From positions 173,294 through 237,293 of the forward strand of contig NZ_AWFZ01000061.1 in NCBI RefSeq assembly GCF_000463155.2: DNA of 64,000 bases, written 5' to 3'. Below the pieces are notes generated by a model, which was given only the letters and a program-made list of their open reading frames with translations, made no database searches and was not told the origin of the DNA. Each line of letters begins with the position of its first letter. The stretch's first letter is position 1. The translations under genes and the position numbers were made by a program. Positions 46,824 through 55,550 of the stretch are shown here, one piece after another. The stretch is from Siccibacter turicensis LMG 23730 (GTDB taxonomy: Bacteria; Pseudomonadota; Gammaproteobacteria; Enterobacterales; Enterobacteriaceae).

Positions 46824-48312
46824 ATGCAGGGCACAACAATTCGACTTTTAGCGGGCGGCTTGCTGATGATGGCGACCGTCGGCCATGTGCAGGCGGAAGC
46901 TTCAGCCCGACCCGGCATGGCAAGAGGGTTCGCTCGACAACGGCCTGAAATGGCAGGTTCTGGCCACGCCCCAGCGCCCGAGCGACCGCATCGAAATTCG
47001 CCTGGTGGTGAACACCGGCTCCCTGATTGAAAGCACGCAGCAAAGCGGTTTCAGCCACTTTATTCCCCGTCTTGCCCTGACGCAGCCCGGTTCACTCTCC
47101 GGGGCGCAGGCGCGTTCGCTGTGGCAGCAGAGCGTGGATCCGAAACGCCCTTTGCCGCCCGCGATCGTCTCCTACAACTACACCCACTTCAATCTCAGCC
47201 TGCCGAACAGCCGTAACGATCTGCTGAAAGAGGCGCTGGGCTATCTGGCGAACAGCACCGGTCATCTGGCCATCACGCCGGAAAGCGTTAACCAGGCGCT
47301 GGCTGCGCCGGAGATGGTTGCCACCTGGCCTGCCAATACCAAAGACGCCTGGTGGCGCTACCGCCTGAAAGGCTCGCCGCTGCTCGGACACGATCCGGCC
47401 GATACGCTTAAACAGCCGGTTGATATCGCCCAGCTGAAGGCATTTTACGAGAAGTGGTATACCCCGGATGCCATGACGCTCATCGTAGTGGGCAACGTGG
47501 ACAGCCGCAGCGTGGCGGAGCAGATCAACAAAAGCTTCGGCGAGCTGAAGGGCAAGCGCGAAAGCCCGGCCCCGATGCCGACGCTGTCGCCGCTGCCGCA
47601 TGACGCGGTCAGCATTCTGACGGATATGGTGCGCCAGGACCGTCTGTCCATCATGTGGGACACCGCCTGGCAGCCGATTCGTGATTCGGCGGCGCTCGAA
47701 CGCTACTGGCGCGCCGACCTCGCCCGCGAAGCGCTCTACTGGCACGTGCAGCAGAATCTCGGCAAAAACAACGTTAAGGATTTGCACCTCGGCTTCGACT
47801 GTCGCGTTCTGTTCCAGCGCGCGCAGTGCGGGATCAACGTGGACTCCCCGACCGACAAGCTGAAAAACAACCTGTCGCTTATCGCCCGCGAGCTGCTCAG
47901 CATCCGCACCAGCGGCTTCCAGCAGGAAGAGTTTGATGCGCTGATTGCGCAAAAGAATCTTGAACTGCAAAAGCTGTTCGCCACCTATGCCCGCACCGAT
48001 ACCGACGTGCTGATAAGCCAGCGCTTACGCTCCCTGCAAAATCAGGTGGTCGATATCGCGCCCGAGCAGTACCAGAAGCTGCGCAAAAAATTCCTCAGCT
48101 CCCTGACCCTCGATATGCTTAATCAGGATCTGCGTCAGCAGCTTTCCCAGGAGAAAGCGCTGGTTCTGCTCCAGCCGGTGGGCGAGCCGGAGTACAACAT
48201 GAAGGATCTCCAGGCCACGTGGGACGGTATCATGACGCCGGAAACCCCGCAGCCCGCGCCGGCAGACGATCATCCGGAAGAGACCAGCGACGCGCCACCG
48301 GCGCAGAACTAA
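46824..48312 (+). pseudogene. yhjJ: yhjJ, M16-peptidase-like, frameshifted near signal peptide
   Basis: Periplasmic M16 (insulinase-like) family protein of about 495 residues. The signal peptide MQGTTIRLLAGGLLMMATVGHVQAE is read from 46824. The mature protein (LQPDPAWQEGSLDNGLKWQVLATPQRPSDR onward, to 48312) is in the next frame, switching at about 46899-46903 within AAGCTT. This equals one extra base or two missing ones. A protein could start at ATG 46885 (475 residues), but it would lack a signal peptide. The zinc motif HxxEH is replaced by HFIPR, so even intact YhjJ is probably not a metalloprotease. Sequencing error is an alternative. Confidence 0.8.
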
Positions 48313-48340
48313 AAAAAGCCCCTCGCTGAGGGGCTTTTTT
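48311..48340. terminator. Bidirectional terminator yhjJ / kdgK
   Basis: Stem AGCCCCTC/GAGGGGCT with seven A before and six T after, between convergent yhjJ and kdgK. The same hairpin sequence recurs at 60356-60383. Confidence 0.9.
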
Positions 48341-48362
48341 ATGGGCGGCTCCGGGAGCGCCG

Positions 48363-49295
48363 TTACTGCGGCATGGCGTCGCGCGGGATAATCGCGCCGC
48401 GATACTGAATAACGGTGCTGGCGGTCAGGTGGCCGCGCTTCGCCGCCTCCTCTGCGCTGCCGCCGGTGAGGCGTACCGCCAGATACCCGGCGCTGAACGA
48501 GTCGCCCGCCGCGGTGGTATCAACGACGTTTTCTTTCGGGAGGGTCACCGCCGGCACTTCCAGTTTCTCTGCGCCAGCCTGAGAAACGATGCAGGACTCC
48601 GCACCACGCTTAATCACCACTTCGCTGACGCCTGCGGCGTGCGTCCGGGCAATCACCTCATCCACCGGTTTTTCACCCCACAGGGCGTCTTCGTCATCCA
48701 GCGTCAGGAAGGCGATGTCGGTGCATTTCAGCACCTCGCGGTAGACCTGCTGCGTCTCTTCTTTGCTCGCCCACAGGCGCGGGCGGTAGTTGTTGTCAAA
48801 GATCACCTTGCCGCCGTTGGCGCGGCAGGCTTTCAGCAGGGCGATAAGACGTTCACGGCTTTGTGGGTTGAGGATCGCCAGGCTGATGCCGCTCAGATAG
48901 AGGTAATCGTAGTGGGCCAGCTCCTGACAGATGGCGTCAGACTGCTCGCTTTCCAGCCAGAAACGGGCTGCCGCTTCGTTACGCCAGTACCAGAAGGTGC
49001 GCTCTCCGCTGCTGTCGGTTTCGATGTAGTACAGCCCCGGCAAACGGTTTTCCAGGCGCTGCGTCAGATCGGTTTTCACGTTCTCCGCATGCCAGGCGTC
49101 GAGCATCTGCTGGCTGAAGCTGTCCTGGCCCAGCGCGGTCACGTACTGCACCGTCAGCGCCGCCGGATTGACCTGGCGGGCGATATAGACGGAGGTGTTA
49201 AGCGTATCGCCGCCAAAACCACGGCTCAGCTCGGTGCCTTTCTGCGACAGTTCGATCATGCATTCGCCAATCACGGCAATCTTCTTTTCAGACAT
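48363..49295 (-). CDS. kdgK: KdgK 2-dehydro-3-deoxygluconokinase
   Basis: PfkB-fold kinase of 310 residues producing KDPG for the Entner-Doudoroff aldolase. GGDTLNTSVYIAR (28-40) is the sugar-binding part, DNNYRPRLW (168-176) is typical of KDG kinases, and the signature DTTAAGDSFSAG starts at D259 with catalytic D265. Convergent with yhjJ, divergent from pdeH. A candidate KdgR box lies 65-80 bases upstream. Confidence 0.95.
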   Translation of the reverse strand: MSEKKIAVIGECMIELSQKGTELSRGFGGDTLNTSVYIARQVNPAALTVQYVTALGQDSFSQQMLDAWHAENVKTDLTQRLENRLPGLYYIETDSSGERTFWYWRNEAAARFWLESEQSDAICQELAHYDYLYLSGISLAILNPQSRERLIALLKACRANGGKVIFDNNYRPRLWASKEETQQVYREVLKCTDIAFLTLDDEDALWGEKPVDEVIARTHAAGVSEVVIKRGAESCIVSQAGAEKLEVPAVTLPKENVVDTTAAGDSFSAGYLAVRLTGGSAEEAAKRGHLTASTVIQYRGAIIPRDAMPQ

Positions 49296-49360
49296 AGTGG
49301 TGAACCTGACTAAAATAAATGAACGAGGAATTCGCCTACTATATGTGAGCCAGACTTTCT

Positions 49361-49373
49361 AAAACAGCGTTTC
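49361..49373. promoter_or_regulatory. Candidate KdgR box upstream of kdgK
   Basis: AAAACAGCGTTTC matches the core GAAACATTGTTTC of the enterobacterial KdgR consensus at 10 of 13 positions. E. coli and pectinolytic kdgK genes are KdgR targets. Flanking positions fit poorly, so this is tentative. Confidence 0.4.
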
Positions 49374-49449
49374 GAAATTTTATTGCGATAAAGCGTGATC
49401 CAGCACAGTAACCGCACCCTCTTAGCGGAAATTGGCGGTGCGGATGACA

Positions 49450-49476
49450 TAAAGTTCTCAGGGGCAGCGCCGATAA
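49450..49476 (+). promoter_or_regulatory. Sigma-28 (FliA) promoter of pdeH
   Basis: TAAAGTTC, an 11-base spacer, then GCCGATAA. This equals the FliA consensus TAAAGTTT-N11-GCCGATAA with one difference. It lies 50 bases upstream of pdeH, a class III flagellar gene in E. coli. Confidence 0.9.
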
Positions 49477-49526
49477 CCTTATGACCATTCCAGGTCGGTA
49501 TTCACAGGACACACAGGGCGCTTAGC

Positions 49527-50300
49527 ATGAATTCAATCCCCGTTACGCAGCGGCTGACCACGCCCGAGGCGAACATTGCAAGCCTTGAGAAGCTACGCTT
49601 CTGGCTTCAGTGTGTCCGATCCTATGCCTATCAGCCGATCTACAAAACCGATGGCCGCCTGATGGCGGTGGAACTGTTAACCATCGTCACGCATCCTGAC
49701 AACCCGGCGCAGCGCATCGCCCCGGATCGCTATTTCACGTCCGTCCCGGTGCGCCATCGCGTGCTGGTGGTGGAAGAGCAGCTGCGGATGCTGGCCCAGC
49801 GCAGCGCCTTTTTCCTGCGCCACGATATTCTGGCCTCGGTCAACGTCGACGGCCCGACGCTGCTGGCAATGCGCGGCCAGCCCAAGGTGACCGCGCTGAT
49901 TGAGAGCCTGCCGTGGGTGCGCTTTGAGCTGGTTGAGCACATCAGCCTGCCGCAGGACTCCACCTTCGCCTCCATCAGCGAATTCGGCCCGATCTGGCTG
50001 GATGATTTCGGTACCGGGATGGCGAACTTCTCTGCCCTGAGCGAAGTGCGCTACGACTACATCAAGGTCGCGCGTGAGCTGTTCATGATGCTGCGTAAAA
50101 CCCCCGAGGGCCGCAACCTGTTTATCCTGCTGCTGCAACTGATGAACCGTTACTGCCAGGGCGTGATCGTCGAAGGCGTGGAGACGGTGGAAGAGTGGCG
50201 GGATGTGCAGGTGTCACCCGCCTATGCCGCGCAGGGCTACTTCCTGTCGCGTCCGGTACCCTTTGATAACCTGGAAAATGTGCTGATAAACCTTCTCTGA
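49527..50300 (+). CDS. pdeH: PdeH (YhjH) c-di-GMP phosphodiesterase
   Basis: 257-residue stand-alone EAL-domain enzyme; the main phosphodiesterase that keeps c-di-GMP low in motile E. coli, relieving YcgR braking. Key motifs: VELLT (ELL at 49-51 in place of EAL), SVNVDGPTL, FELVEHI, WLDDFGTGMANF, YIKVARELF, VEGVET. No GGDEF or membrane segment. A FliA promoter lies directly upstream. It is only about 5 kb from the cellulose genes and pdeK. Confidence 0.95.
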   Translation: MNSIPVTQRLTTPEANIASLEKLRFWLQCVRSYAYQPIYKTDGRLMAVELLTIVTHPDNPAQRIAPDRYFTSVPVRHRVLVVEEQLRMLAQRSAFFLRHDILASVNVDGPTLLAMRGQPKVTALIESLPWVRFELVEHISLPQDSTFASISEFGPIWLDDFGTGMANFSALSEVRYDYIKVARELFMMLRKTPEGRNLFILLLQLMNRYCQGVIVEGVETVEEWRDVQVSPAYAAQGYFLSRPVPFDNLENVLINLL

Positions 50301-50361
50301 ATGCCGTTTACGCTTCCCTCAACTATCTTTACAGCAGGTAGTTCATTAAGGAAGTAAGGGT

Positions 50362-52416
50362 ATGACAAGAACAGGCAAGATTGCAGGCACCATTACCGGG
50401 GTTTTATTGTTGCTGGTCGTCATCATTATCGTGGTGATTGCGACATTTGACTGGAATCGGCTCAAACCGACCATCAACCAGAAAGTCTCCGCTGAACTCA
50501 ATCGGCCCTTCGCTATTCGCGGCGATCTCGGCGTGGAGTGGGCGCGTCAGAAAGAGGAAACCGGCTGGCGCAGCTGGGTACCCTGGCCACACATTCATGC
50601 CGAAGACGTGATCCTCGGCAACCCGCCGGACATTCCTGACGTCACCATGGTGCACCTCCCGCGCGTGGAAGCCACCATCGCCCCGCTGGCGCTGCTCACC
50701 AAAACGGTTTATCTGCCGTGGATCAAGTTCGTGAAGCCGGATGCCCGGCTGATCCGTCTGGATGAGAAGCACAACAACTGGACCTTCGATCTGGCGAAGG
50801 GCGACGACAAAGAGACCACGCAGCAGCCCTCATCCTGGTCGTTTCAGCTCGATAACATCCTTTTTGACCAGGGACGCATCGCGATCGATGACGATGTGAG
50901 CCGTGCGCAGCTGGAAATTCTGGTCGATCCGCTGGGGAAACCGTTGCCGTTCGGCGAAGTGACCGGGGATAAGAAAGCGGGCACGAAGGTGGGCGACTAC
51001 GTATTCGGCCTGAAAGCGAAGGGGCGTTACAACGGCCAGCCGCTTACCGGCGACGGGAAGATTGGCGGCATGCTGGCGCTGAAAAGCGAGAAAACGCCGT
51101 TCCCGGTACAGGCGGACTTCCGCTCCGGTAATACCCGCGTGGCGTTTAGCGGCACGGTGAACGATCCGATGAACATGGGCGGCGTTGACCTGCGCCTGCT
51201 GTTTTCCGGCGATTCGCTCGGGGAGCTGTATGAGCTGACCGGCGTGCTGCTGCCTGACACCCCGCCGTTCGAAACCGATGGCCGCCTGGTGGCGAAAATC
51301 GACAGCGAAAAAGGCTCGGTGTATGACTATCGCGATTTCAGCGGCAAAATCGGCGACAGCGATATTCACGGCAACCTGACCTACAGCCAGAATAAACCGC
51401 GACCGAAGCTGGAGGGTGACCTGGTTTCCCGCCAGCTACGCCTTGCGGATCTCGGCCCGCTGATTGGCGTGGACTCCGGTAAGGACGCGGAAAGGAGCAA
51501 AAACGCCGAAGCGAAGAAGGGCGAGAAGAGCGCCCAGCCTGCCGACAAGGTGTTGCCTTACGACCGCTTTGAAACCGACAAGTGGGACGTGATGGACGCC
51601 GATGTGCGCTTCAAAGGCCAGCGCATCGAGCACAGCGCCAGCCTGCCGCTGAGCGATCTCAGCACCCATATCCTGCTTAAGAATGGCGATCTGCGCCTTC
51701 AGCCGCTGAAGTTCGGCATGGCGGGCGGGGTGATCTCGTCCACCATCCACCTCGACGGCAGCAAGAAACCGATGCAGGGCAGCGCCGATATTCAGGCCCG
51801 CAAGCTGAAGCTTAAGCAGCTGATGCCGGACGTGGAGCTGATGCAGAAAACCCTCGGCGAGATGAACGGCGATGCGGAGATCCGCGGCACCGGCAACTCG
51901 GTGGCGGCACTGCTCGGCAACGGTAACGGCAACATCAAGCTGCTGATGAACGACGGGCTTATCAGCCGCAACCTGATGGAGATCCTCGGGCTTAACGTGG
52001 GTAACTTCGTGGTGGGGCAGATCTTCGGCGATGACGAAGTGCGGGTAAACTGCGCGGCGGCTAATCTCAATCTGCAAAACGGCGTCGCCCGTCCGCAGAT
52101 TTTCGCGTTTGATACCGAAAACGCCCTGATTAACATCACCGGTAGCGCGAGCTTTGCCTCGGAGCAGCTGGATTTGACCATCGACCCGGAAAGCAAAGGG
52201 GTACGTATCGTCACGCTGCGCTCTCCGCTCTACGTGCGCGGCTCGTTCAAGGACCCGCAGTACGGTGTGAAAGCCGGGCCGCTGATTGCCCGCGGTGCGG
52301 TGGCTGCTGCCCTCGGTGCGCTGGTGACACCGGCCGCAGCCCTGCTGGCGCTCATCTCACCGTCGGAAGGCCAGGAGAATCAGTGCCAGAACATTCTCTC
52401 GCAGATGAAGCGTTAA
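50362..52416 (+). CDS. yhjG: YhjG AsmA-family protein
   Basis: 684 residues. One N-terminal helix (IAGTITGVLLLLVVIIIVVIATF) anchors a large periplasmic AsmA domain: DWNRLKPTINQKVSAELNRPFAIRGDLGVEW at the start and the AsmA C-terminal region (MNGDAEIRGTGNSVAALLGNGNGNIKLLMNDGLISRNLMEILGLN, VNCAAANLNLQNG). AsmA-like proteins are thought to transfer phospholipid between membranes. Length matches E. coli YhjG. A 12-bp inverted repeat follows 30 bases after the stop. Confidence 0.92.
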   Translation: MTRTGKIAGTITGVLLLLVVIIIVVIATFDWNRLKPTINQKVSAELNRPFAIRGDLGVEWARQKEETGWRSWVPWPHIHAEDVILGNPPDIPDVTMVHLPRVEATIAPLALLTKTVYLPWIKFVKPDARLIRLDEKHNNWTFDLAKGDDKETTQQPSSWSFQLDNILFDQGRIAIDDDVSRAQLEILVDPLGKPLPFGEVTGDKKAGTKVGDYVFGLKAKGRYNGQPLTGDGKIGGMLALKSEKTPFPVQADFRSGNTRVAFSGTVNDPMNMGGVDLRLLFSGDSLGELYELTGVLLPDTPPFETDGRLVAKIDSEKGSVYDYRDFSGKIGDSDIHGNLTYSQNKPRPKLEGDLVSRQLRLADLGPLIGVDSGKDAERSKNAEAKKGEKSAQPADKVLPYDRFETDKWDVMDADVRFKGQRIEHSASLPLSDLSTHILLKNGDLRLQPLKFGMAGGVISSTIHLDGSKKPMQGSADIQARKLKLKQLMPDVELMQKTLGEMNGDAEIRGTGNSVAALLGNGNGNIKLLMNDGLISRNLMEILGLNVGNFVVGQIFGDDEVRVNCAAANLNLQNGVARPQIFAFDTENALINITGSASFASEQLDLTIDPESKGVRIVTLRSPLYVRGSFKDPQYGVKAGPLIARGAVAAALGALVTPAAALLALISPSEGQENQCQNILSQMKR

Positions 52417-52446
52417 TTGACTTTTATGTGCCCGGGCGTAACGTGT

Positions 52447-52477
52447 CACTCACCCGTGTTAATGGCACGGGTGAGTG
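52447..52477. promoter_or_regulatory. Perfect inverted repeat before ccdA
   Basis: Arms CACTCACCCGTG (52447-52458) and CACGGGTGAGTG (52466-52477) with a 7-nt loop. No T-run follows, and it lies 12 bases before the ccdA start. May be an operator for CcdA-type autoregulation or the yhjG transcript end. Confidence 0.55.
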
Positions 52478-52489
52478 TGAGGATGACGT

Positions 52490-52765
52490 ATGAGCGCAAT
52501 GCTGAAACAACCTAAAAGGACGGTGAGTGTGACAGTGGATGAAGCGCTATACCAGCGCGCTAAAGCCCACGGCATCAACCTCTCGCAGCGGCTGGGTGAG
52601 GCGCTGGAGAAAGAGTTGAGCGCGGTGGAGCAGGTGCAGTGGAAGGAGGCCAATCGCGACGGGTTAGAGGAGATCAACCGGATAACCGACGCCTGTGGCC
52701 ATTTCTCGGATCAACATCATGCCCTGGCGTACGCAGATCAAAGCAGGAATAGATTTTCTGTTTGA
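52490..52765 (+). CDS. CcdA-like antitoxin, ccdB apparently missing
   Basis: 91 residues. The N-terminal ribbon-helix-helix TVSVTVDEALYQRAKAHGINLSQRLGEALEKEL and the toxin-binding region VQWKEANRDGLEEINRITDACGHFSDQH match CcdA. A normal CcdA ends within a few residues of this point; here 14 extra residues (ALAYADQSRNRFSV) follow. No CcdB frame lies downstream: a terminator starts 24 bases after the stop. Probably an antitoxin left after ccdB loss, possibly with a readthrough tail. GAGGA precedes the ATG. Confidence 0.82.
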   Translation: MSAMLKQPKRTVSVTVDEALYQRAKAHGINLSQRLGEALEKELSAVEQVQWKEANRDGLEEINRITDACGHFSDQHHALAYADQSRNRFSV

Positions 52766-52788
52766 TGGCTTCTGATAGCGTCTTCAAT

Positions 52789-52818
52789 AAAAAACGGCTG
52801 CATGATGCAGCCGTTTTT
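52789..52818. terminator. Bidirectional terminator ccdA / yhjE
   Basis: Stem CGGCTGCA/TGCAGCCG with a 3-nt loop between six A and five T, in the convergent gap. Confidence 0.88.
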
Positions 52819-52870
52819 GTTGGGTGGCGTTCGGGGCGGATAAGGTAGCGCCCCGACCGGGCCGTGAGGC

Positions 52871-54196
52871 TTACAGCGCTTTATTGCTGGTTTCGTGGGT
52901 CAGCAGCAGGGCGATAAGCGTCAGGCCCGCCATTGCCGCCAGGTAGATCCCCACGTAGAACAGTCCGTAGTGGCTCTGCAGCCAGGTCGCGATATACGGT
53001 GCTACCGAGGCGCCCAGAATCGACGAGACGTTATAGGAGAAGGACGCGCCGGTATAGCGCACTTCGGTCGGGAACAGCTCCGGCAGCAGCGCGCCCATCG
53101 GACCAAAGGTCAGCCCCATCAGGCTCAGGCCAATCAGCAGATACGCCATGATCAGCGCTTCGTTACCTGACCCCAGCAGCGGCGGGAAGACAAACAGCGC
53201 AAACACAATGATAAGCGAGGTGATGGTAATCATGCTCTTGCGGCGACCGAAGCGGTCGGCCAGCACGCCCGCGATGGGAACCATGATGCCAAAGCCAATC
53301 ACTGCCATCATCAGCATCCACAGCACGTCGTTACGCGGCAGCCCCAGACCGGCAGGCGCGGCGGTGGTGCTGAACGTCATCGAGTAGACGGTCATGATGT
53401 AGAACAGGGTGTAGGTCGCCAGCATGATGAAGGTGCCCAGCACCGTCACCCGCACGTGCTTCGTCAGCAGCGTGCCCATCGGCACTTTTACCTGCTTTTT
53501 CGCTTGGGCGATTTTGGCGAACACCGGCGTTTCGTGCAGCGAGACGCGGACGTACAGCCCGATCAGCACCAGTACCGCAGAGAAGATAAACGGCACGCGC
53601 CATCCCCAGCTCATGAACTGTTCGTCGGTCAGCAGCCAGGAGAGCAGCAGGAAGGTGCCGTTGGCGAAGAAGAAGCCGATAGGCGCGCCCAGCTGCGGGA
53701 AGGAACCGTACAGCGCTCGTTTACGCGGCGGCGCGTTCTCGGTCGCCAGCAGCGCGGCACCGCCCCACTCGCCACCCAGCCCCAGACCCTGACCAAAACG
53801 GGCCAGCGCCAGCAGCATTGGTGCGAAAATGCCGATGGTCTCGTAGCCGGGCAGCAGGCCGATAACGACGGTTGAGATCCCCATGGTCAGCAGCGAGGCC
53901 ACCAGCGTCACTTTACGTCCTACGCGATCGCCGAAGTGGCCGAACACCGCCGAGCCGATCGGGCGCGCCACAAAGGCGATGGCGAACGTGGCAAGCGACT
54001 GGAGCGTAGCAGCCGTCGGGTCGCCCTGCGGGAAGAAGATATGGGGAAAGACGATAACCGCCGCGGTGGCATAGATGTAGAAGTCGAAAAACTCGATGGC
54101 GGTGCCAATCAGCGAAGCGACAAGCACCTTGCTACGTGAGTTTACCGGTGGGCTATCGTGTTCTGTGTCGAGTGTGGTGGTGGCGGTTGCTTGCAT
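52871..54196 (-). CDS. yhjE: YhjE MFS transporter, metabolite:H+ symporter type
   Basis: 441-residue inner-membrane carrier of the MHS branch (ShiA/ProP-like), 12 helices. The typical opening is KVLVASLIGTAIEFFDFYIYATAAVIVFPHIFFP and the loop motif GHFGDRVGRKVTL (RP/GHxGDRxGRR). The substrate is not known. Position between yhjG and yhjD as in E. coli. Confidence 0.93.
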   Translation of the reverse strand: MQATATTTLDTEHDSPPVNSRSKVLVASLIGTAIEFFDFYIYATAAVIVFPHIFFPQGDPTAATLQSLATFAIAFVARPIGSAVFGHFGDRVGRKVTLVASLLTMGISTVVIGLLPGYETIGIFAPMLLALARFGQGLGLGGEWGGAALLATENAPPRKRALYGSFPQLGAPIGFFFANGTFLLLSWLLTDEQFMSWGWRVPFIFSAVLVLIGLYVRVSLHETPVFAKIAQAKKQVKVPMGTLLTKHVRVTVLGTFIMLATYTLFYIMTVYSMTFSTTAAPAGLGLPRNDVLWMLMMAVIGFGIMVPIAGVLADRFGRRKSMITITSLIIVFALFVFPPLLGSGNEALIMAYLLIGLSLMGLTFGPMGALLPELFPTEVRYTGASFSYNVSSILGASVAPYIATWLQSHYGLFYVGIYLAAMAGLTLIALLLTHETSNKAL

Positions 54197-54426
54197 AGAC
54201 TTTTCTTATATATTGGCGTCAAAAAGCCATATTAGGCATAGCAAAAGCGACATTTCAATGTGTAACAAATCGCCGGGCTGCTCAAAAAATGCCCGGAAAG
54301 CGGATAATTTTCGTGCCTGCTAATTCTCTTCCATGAAATGCTTCACAGATTTTATATTTCAGTGGATAACACCAGATATTGGTTAAATAAAAGTTACAGG
54401 CTGGATTTATCTGCTGGAAGGATGGC

Positions 54427-54461
54427 GGCGGACCGAAAAACACCCGGTTTCAGGGTCCGCC
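54427..54461 (-). terminator. Hairpin after yhjD
   Basis: Arms GGCGGACC (54427-54434) and GGTCCGCC (54454-54461), extended inside by GAAA/TTTC. Follows the minus-strand yhjD stop at 54468. No clear T-run, so only a possible terminator. Confidence 0.45.
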
Positions 54462-54467
54462 TGTCGG

Positions 54468-55502
54468 TTAAGGCTGTGATTTGCCCGGCATCTGCGGGTC
54501 GTCTTTGTACTGCGCCGTGGCAATCCACGCCGCGCAGAACAGCGTCAGGCGCGCGAAGAAGTAGAAGAACGCCATCAGGCCAAGCACTGAGCCAAACGCC
54601 GCCCCGGACGGGGAAGAGACCAGCGAGGGCAGGGTGTAGGTCATGACAATCTTGATCACTTCAAAGCCAATCGCGGCCAGCAGCGTACCGCGCATCAGCG
54701 CTTTTTTACGCGGGCGATGGCGCGGCAGACGCCAGAAAATCCAGAAGAACAGCAGGTAGTTCGCGCCGATGGAGATGAGCAGCCCCAGCACGCGCCAGAG
54801 CGGTTTCAGCCACTCGATGTTATCCAGCCACAGCGCCGAGATGATCAAATGCTGAGCGGCGCCCGACACGGAGGTGATGGTCAGAGTGATAATCAGCGCC
54901 ACCAGCAGGCCGATCAACGAGATAAAATCGCGCAGGTATTTGATCCAGAACTTCTCTTTATCCTTGCTGGTAAGCTCAAATACGTCCCTGGACTGGGCGC
55001 GAATGGCTTCACGCAGGTTGCCCATCCAGTGCACGCCGGAGTAAAGCGCCACCAGTAAGCCGACAATGCCCACCGTGGTGCGTTGCTGTATCGCCGTATT
55101 GATGGTGCTTTTCAGGGTACCCGCCAGCGTCGGATCGCTGACGCTGGTGAGAATTTTATTGAAGATGTCCTGCAACAGCGTGGGGTGCGAGGCGAGGATA
55201 AAACCCGCGGCGGCAAAGGACACCATCAGAATCGGGATCATCGACAGAAACGAGAAATAGGTAATTGCTGCGCCGAACTGATTGCCGAGCCGATCGTTAA
55301 ACCGCTCTATGGCACGCAGGAAGTGCGCCACCATCGGACGGCGCTCAATTTTCTTTACCGTGTCGGTGAGGGTTTCAATCGCGCCTTCCGGCTGCCGGTT
55401 GGGTTCGCTGGCCCGTTCACTGTCCGACGTGCGGGTATCAAGCTGCGCGACGGGTTTGTAATCAAGATCCTGCGTCGGGCGTTTATCGTTATCGGGGGTC
55501 AT
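54468..55502 (-). CDS. yhjD: YhjD inner-membrane BrkB/YihY-family protein
   Basis: 344 residues with six predicted helices in the BrkB/YihY fold (AITYFSFLSMIPILMVSFAAAGFI, VGIVGLLVALYSGVHWMGNLREAIRA, LIGLLVALIITLTITSVSG, VLGLLISIGANYLLFFWIFWRLP). Hydrophilic N-terminus of about 70 residues. In E. coli a yhjD allele suppresses loss of Kdo, and the protein is suspected to move lipid IVA or another lipid. Upstream neighbour yhjC in the same direction. Confidence 0.93.
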   Translation of the reverse strand: MTPDNDKRPTQDLDYKPVAQLDTRTSDSERASEPNRQPEGAIETLTDTVKKIERRPMVAHFLRAIERFNDRLGNQFGAAITYFSFLSMIPILMVSFAAAGFILASHPTLLQDIFNKILTSVSDPTLAGTLKSTINTAIQQRTTVGIVGLLVALYSGVHWMGNLREAIRAQSRDVFELTSKDKEKFWIKYLRDFISLIGLLVALIITLTITSVSGAAQHLIISALWLDNIEWLKPLWRVLGLLISIGANYLLFFWIFWRLPRHRPRKKALMRGTLLAAIGFEVIKIVMTYTLPSLVSSPSGAAFGSVLGLMAFFYFFARLTLFCAAWIATAQYKDDPQMPGKSQP

Positions 55503-55550
55503 CCGGTCCCTGTTCCTTCTGTTTTCAAGCGTTCAGTGAAGTATAGACCG

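Noticed and set aside
52700-52790. Possible ccdB remnant after ccdA
   Set aside because: Translation in all three frames gives only short peptides without CcdB features.
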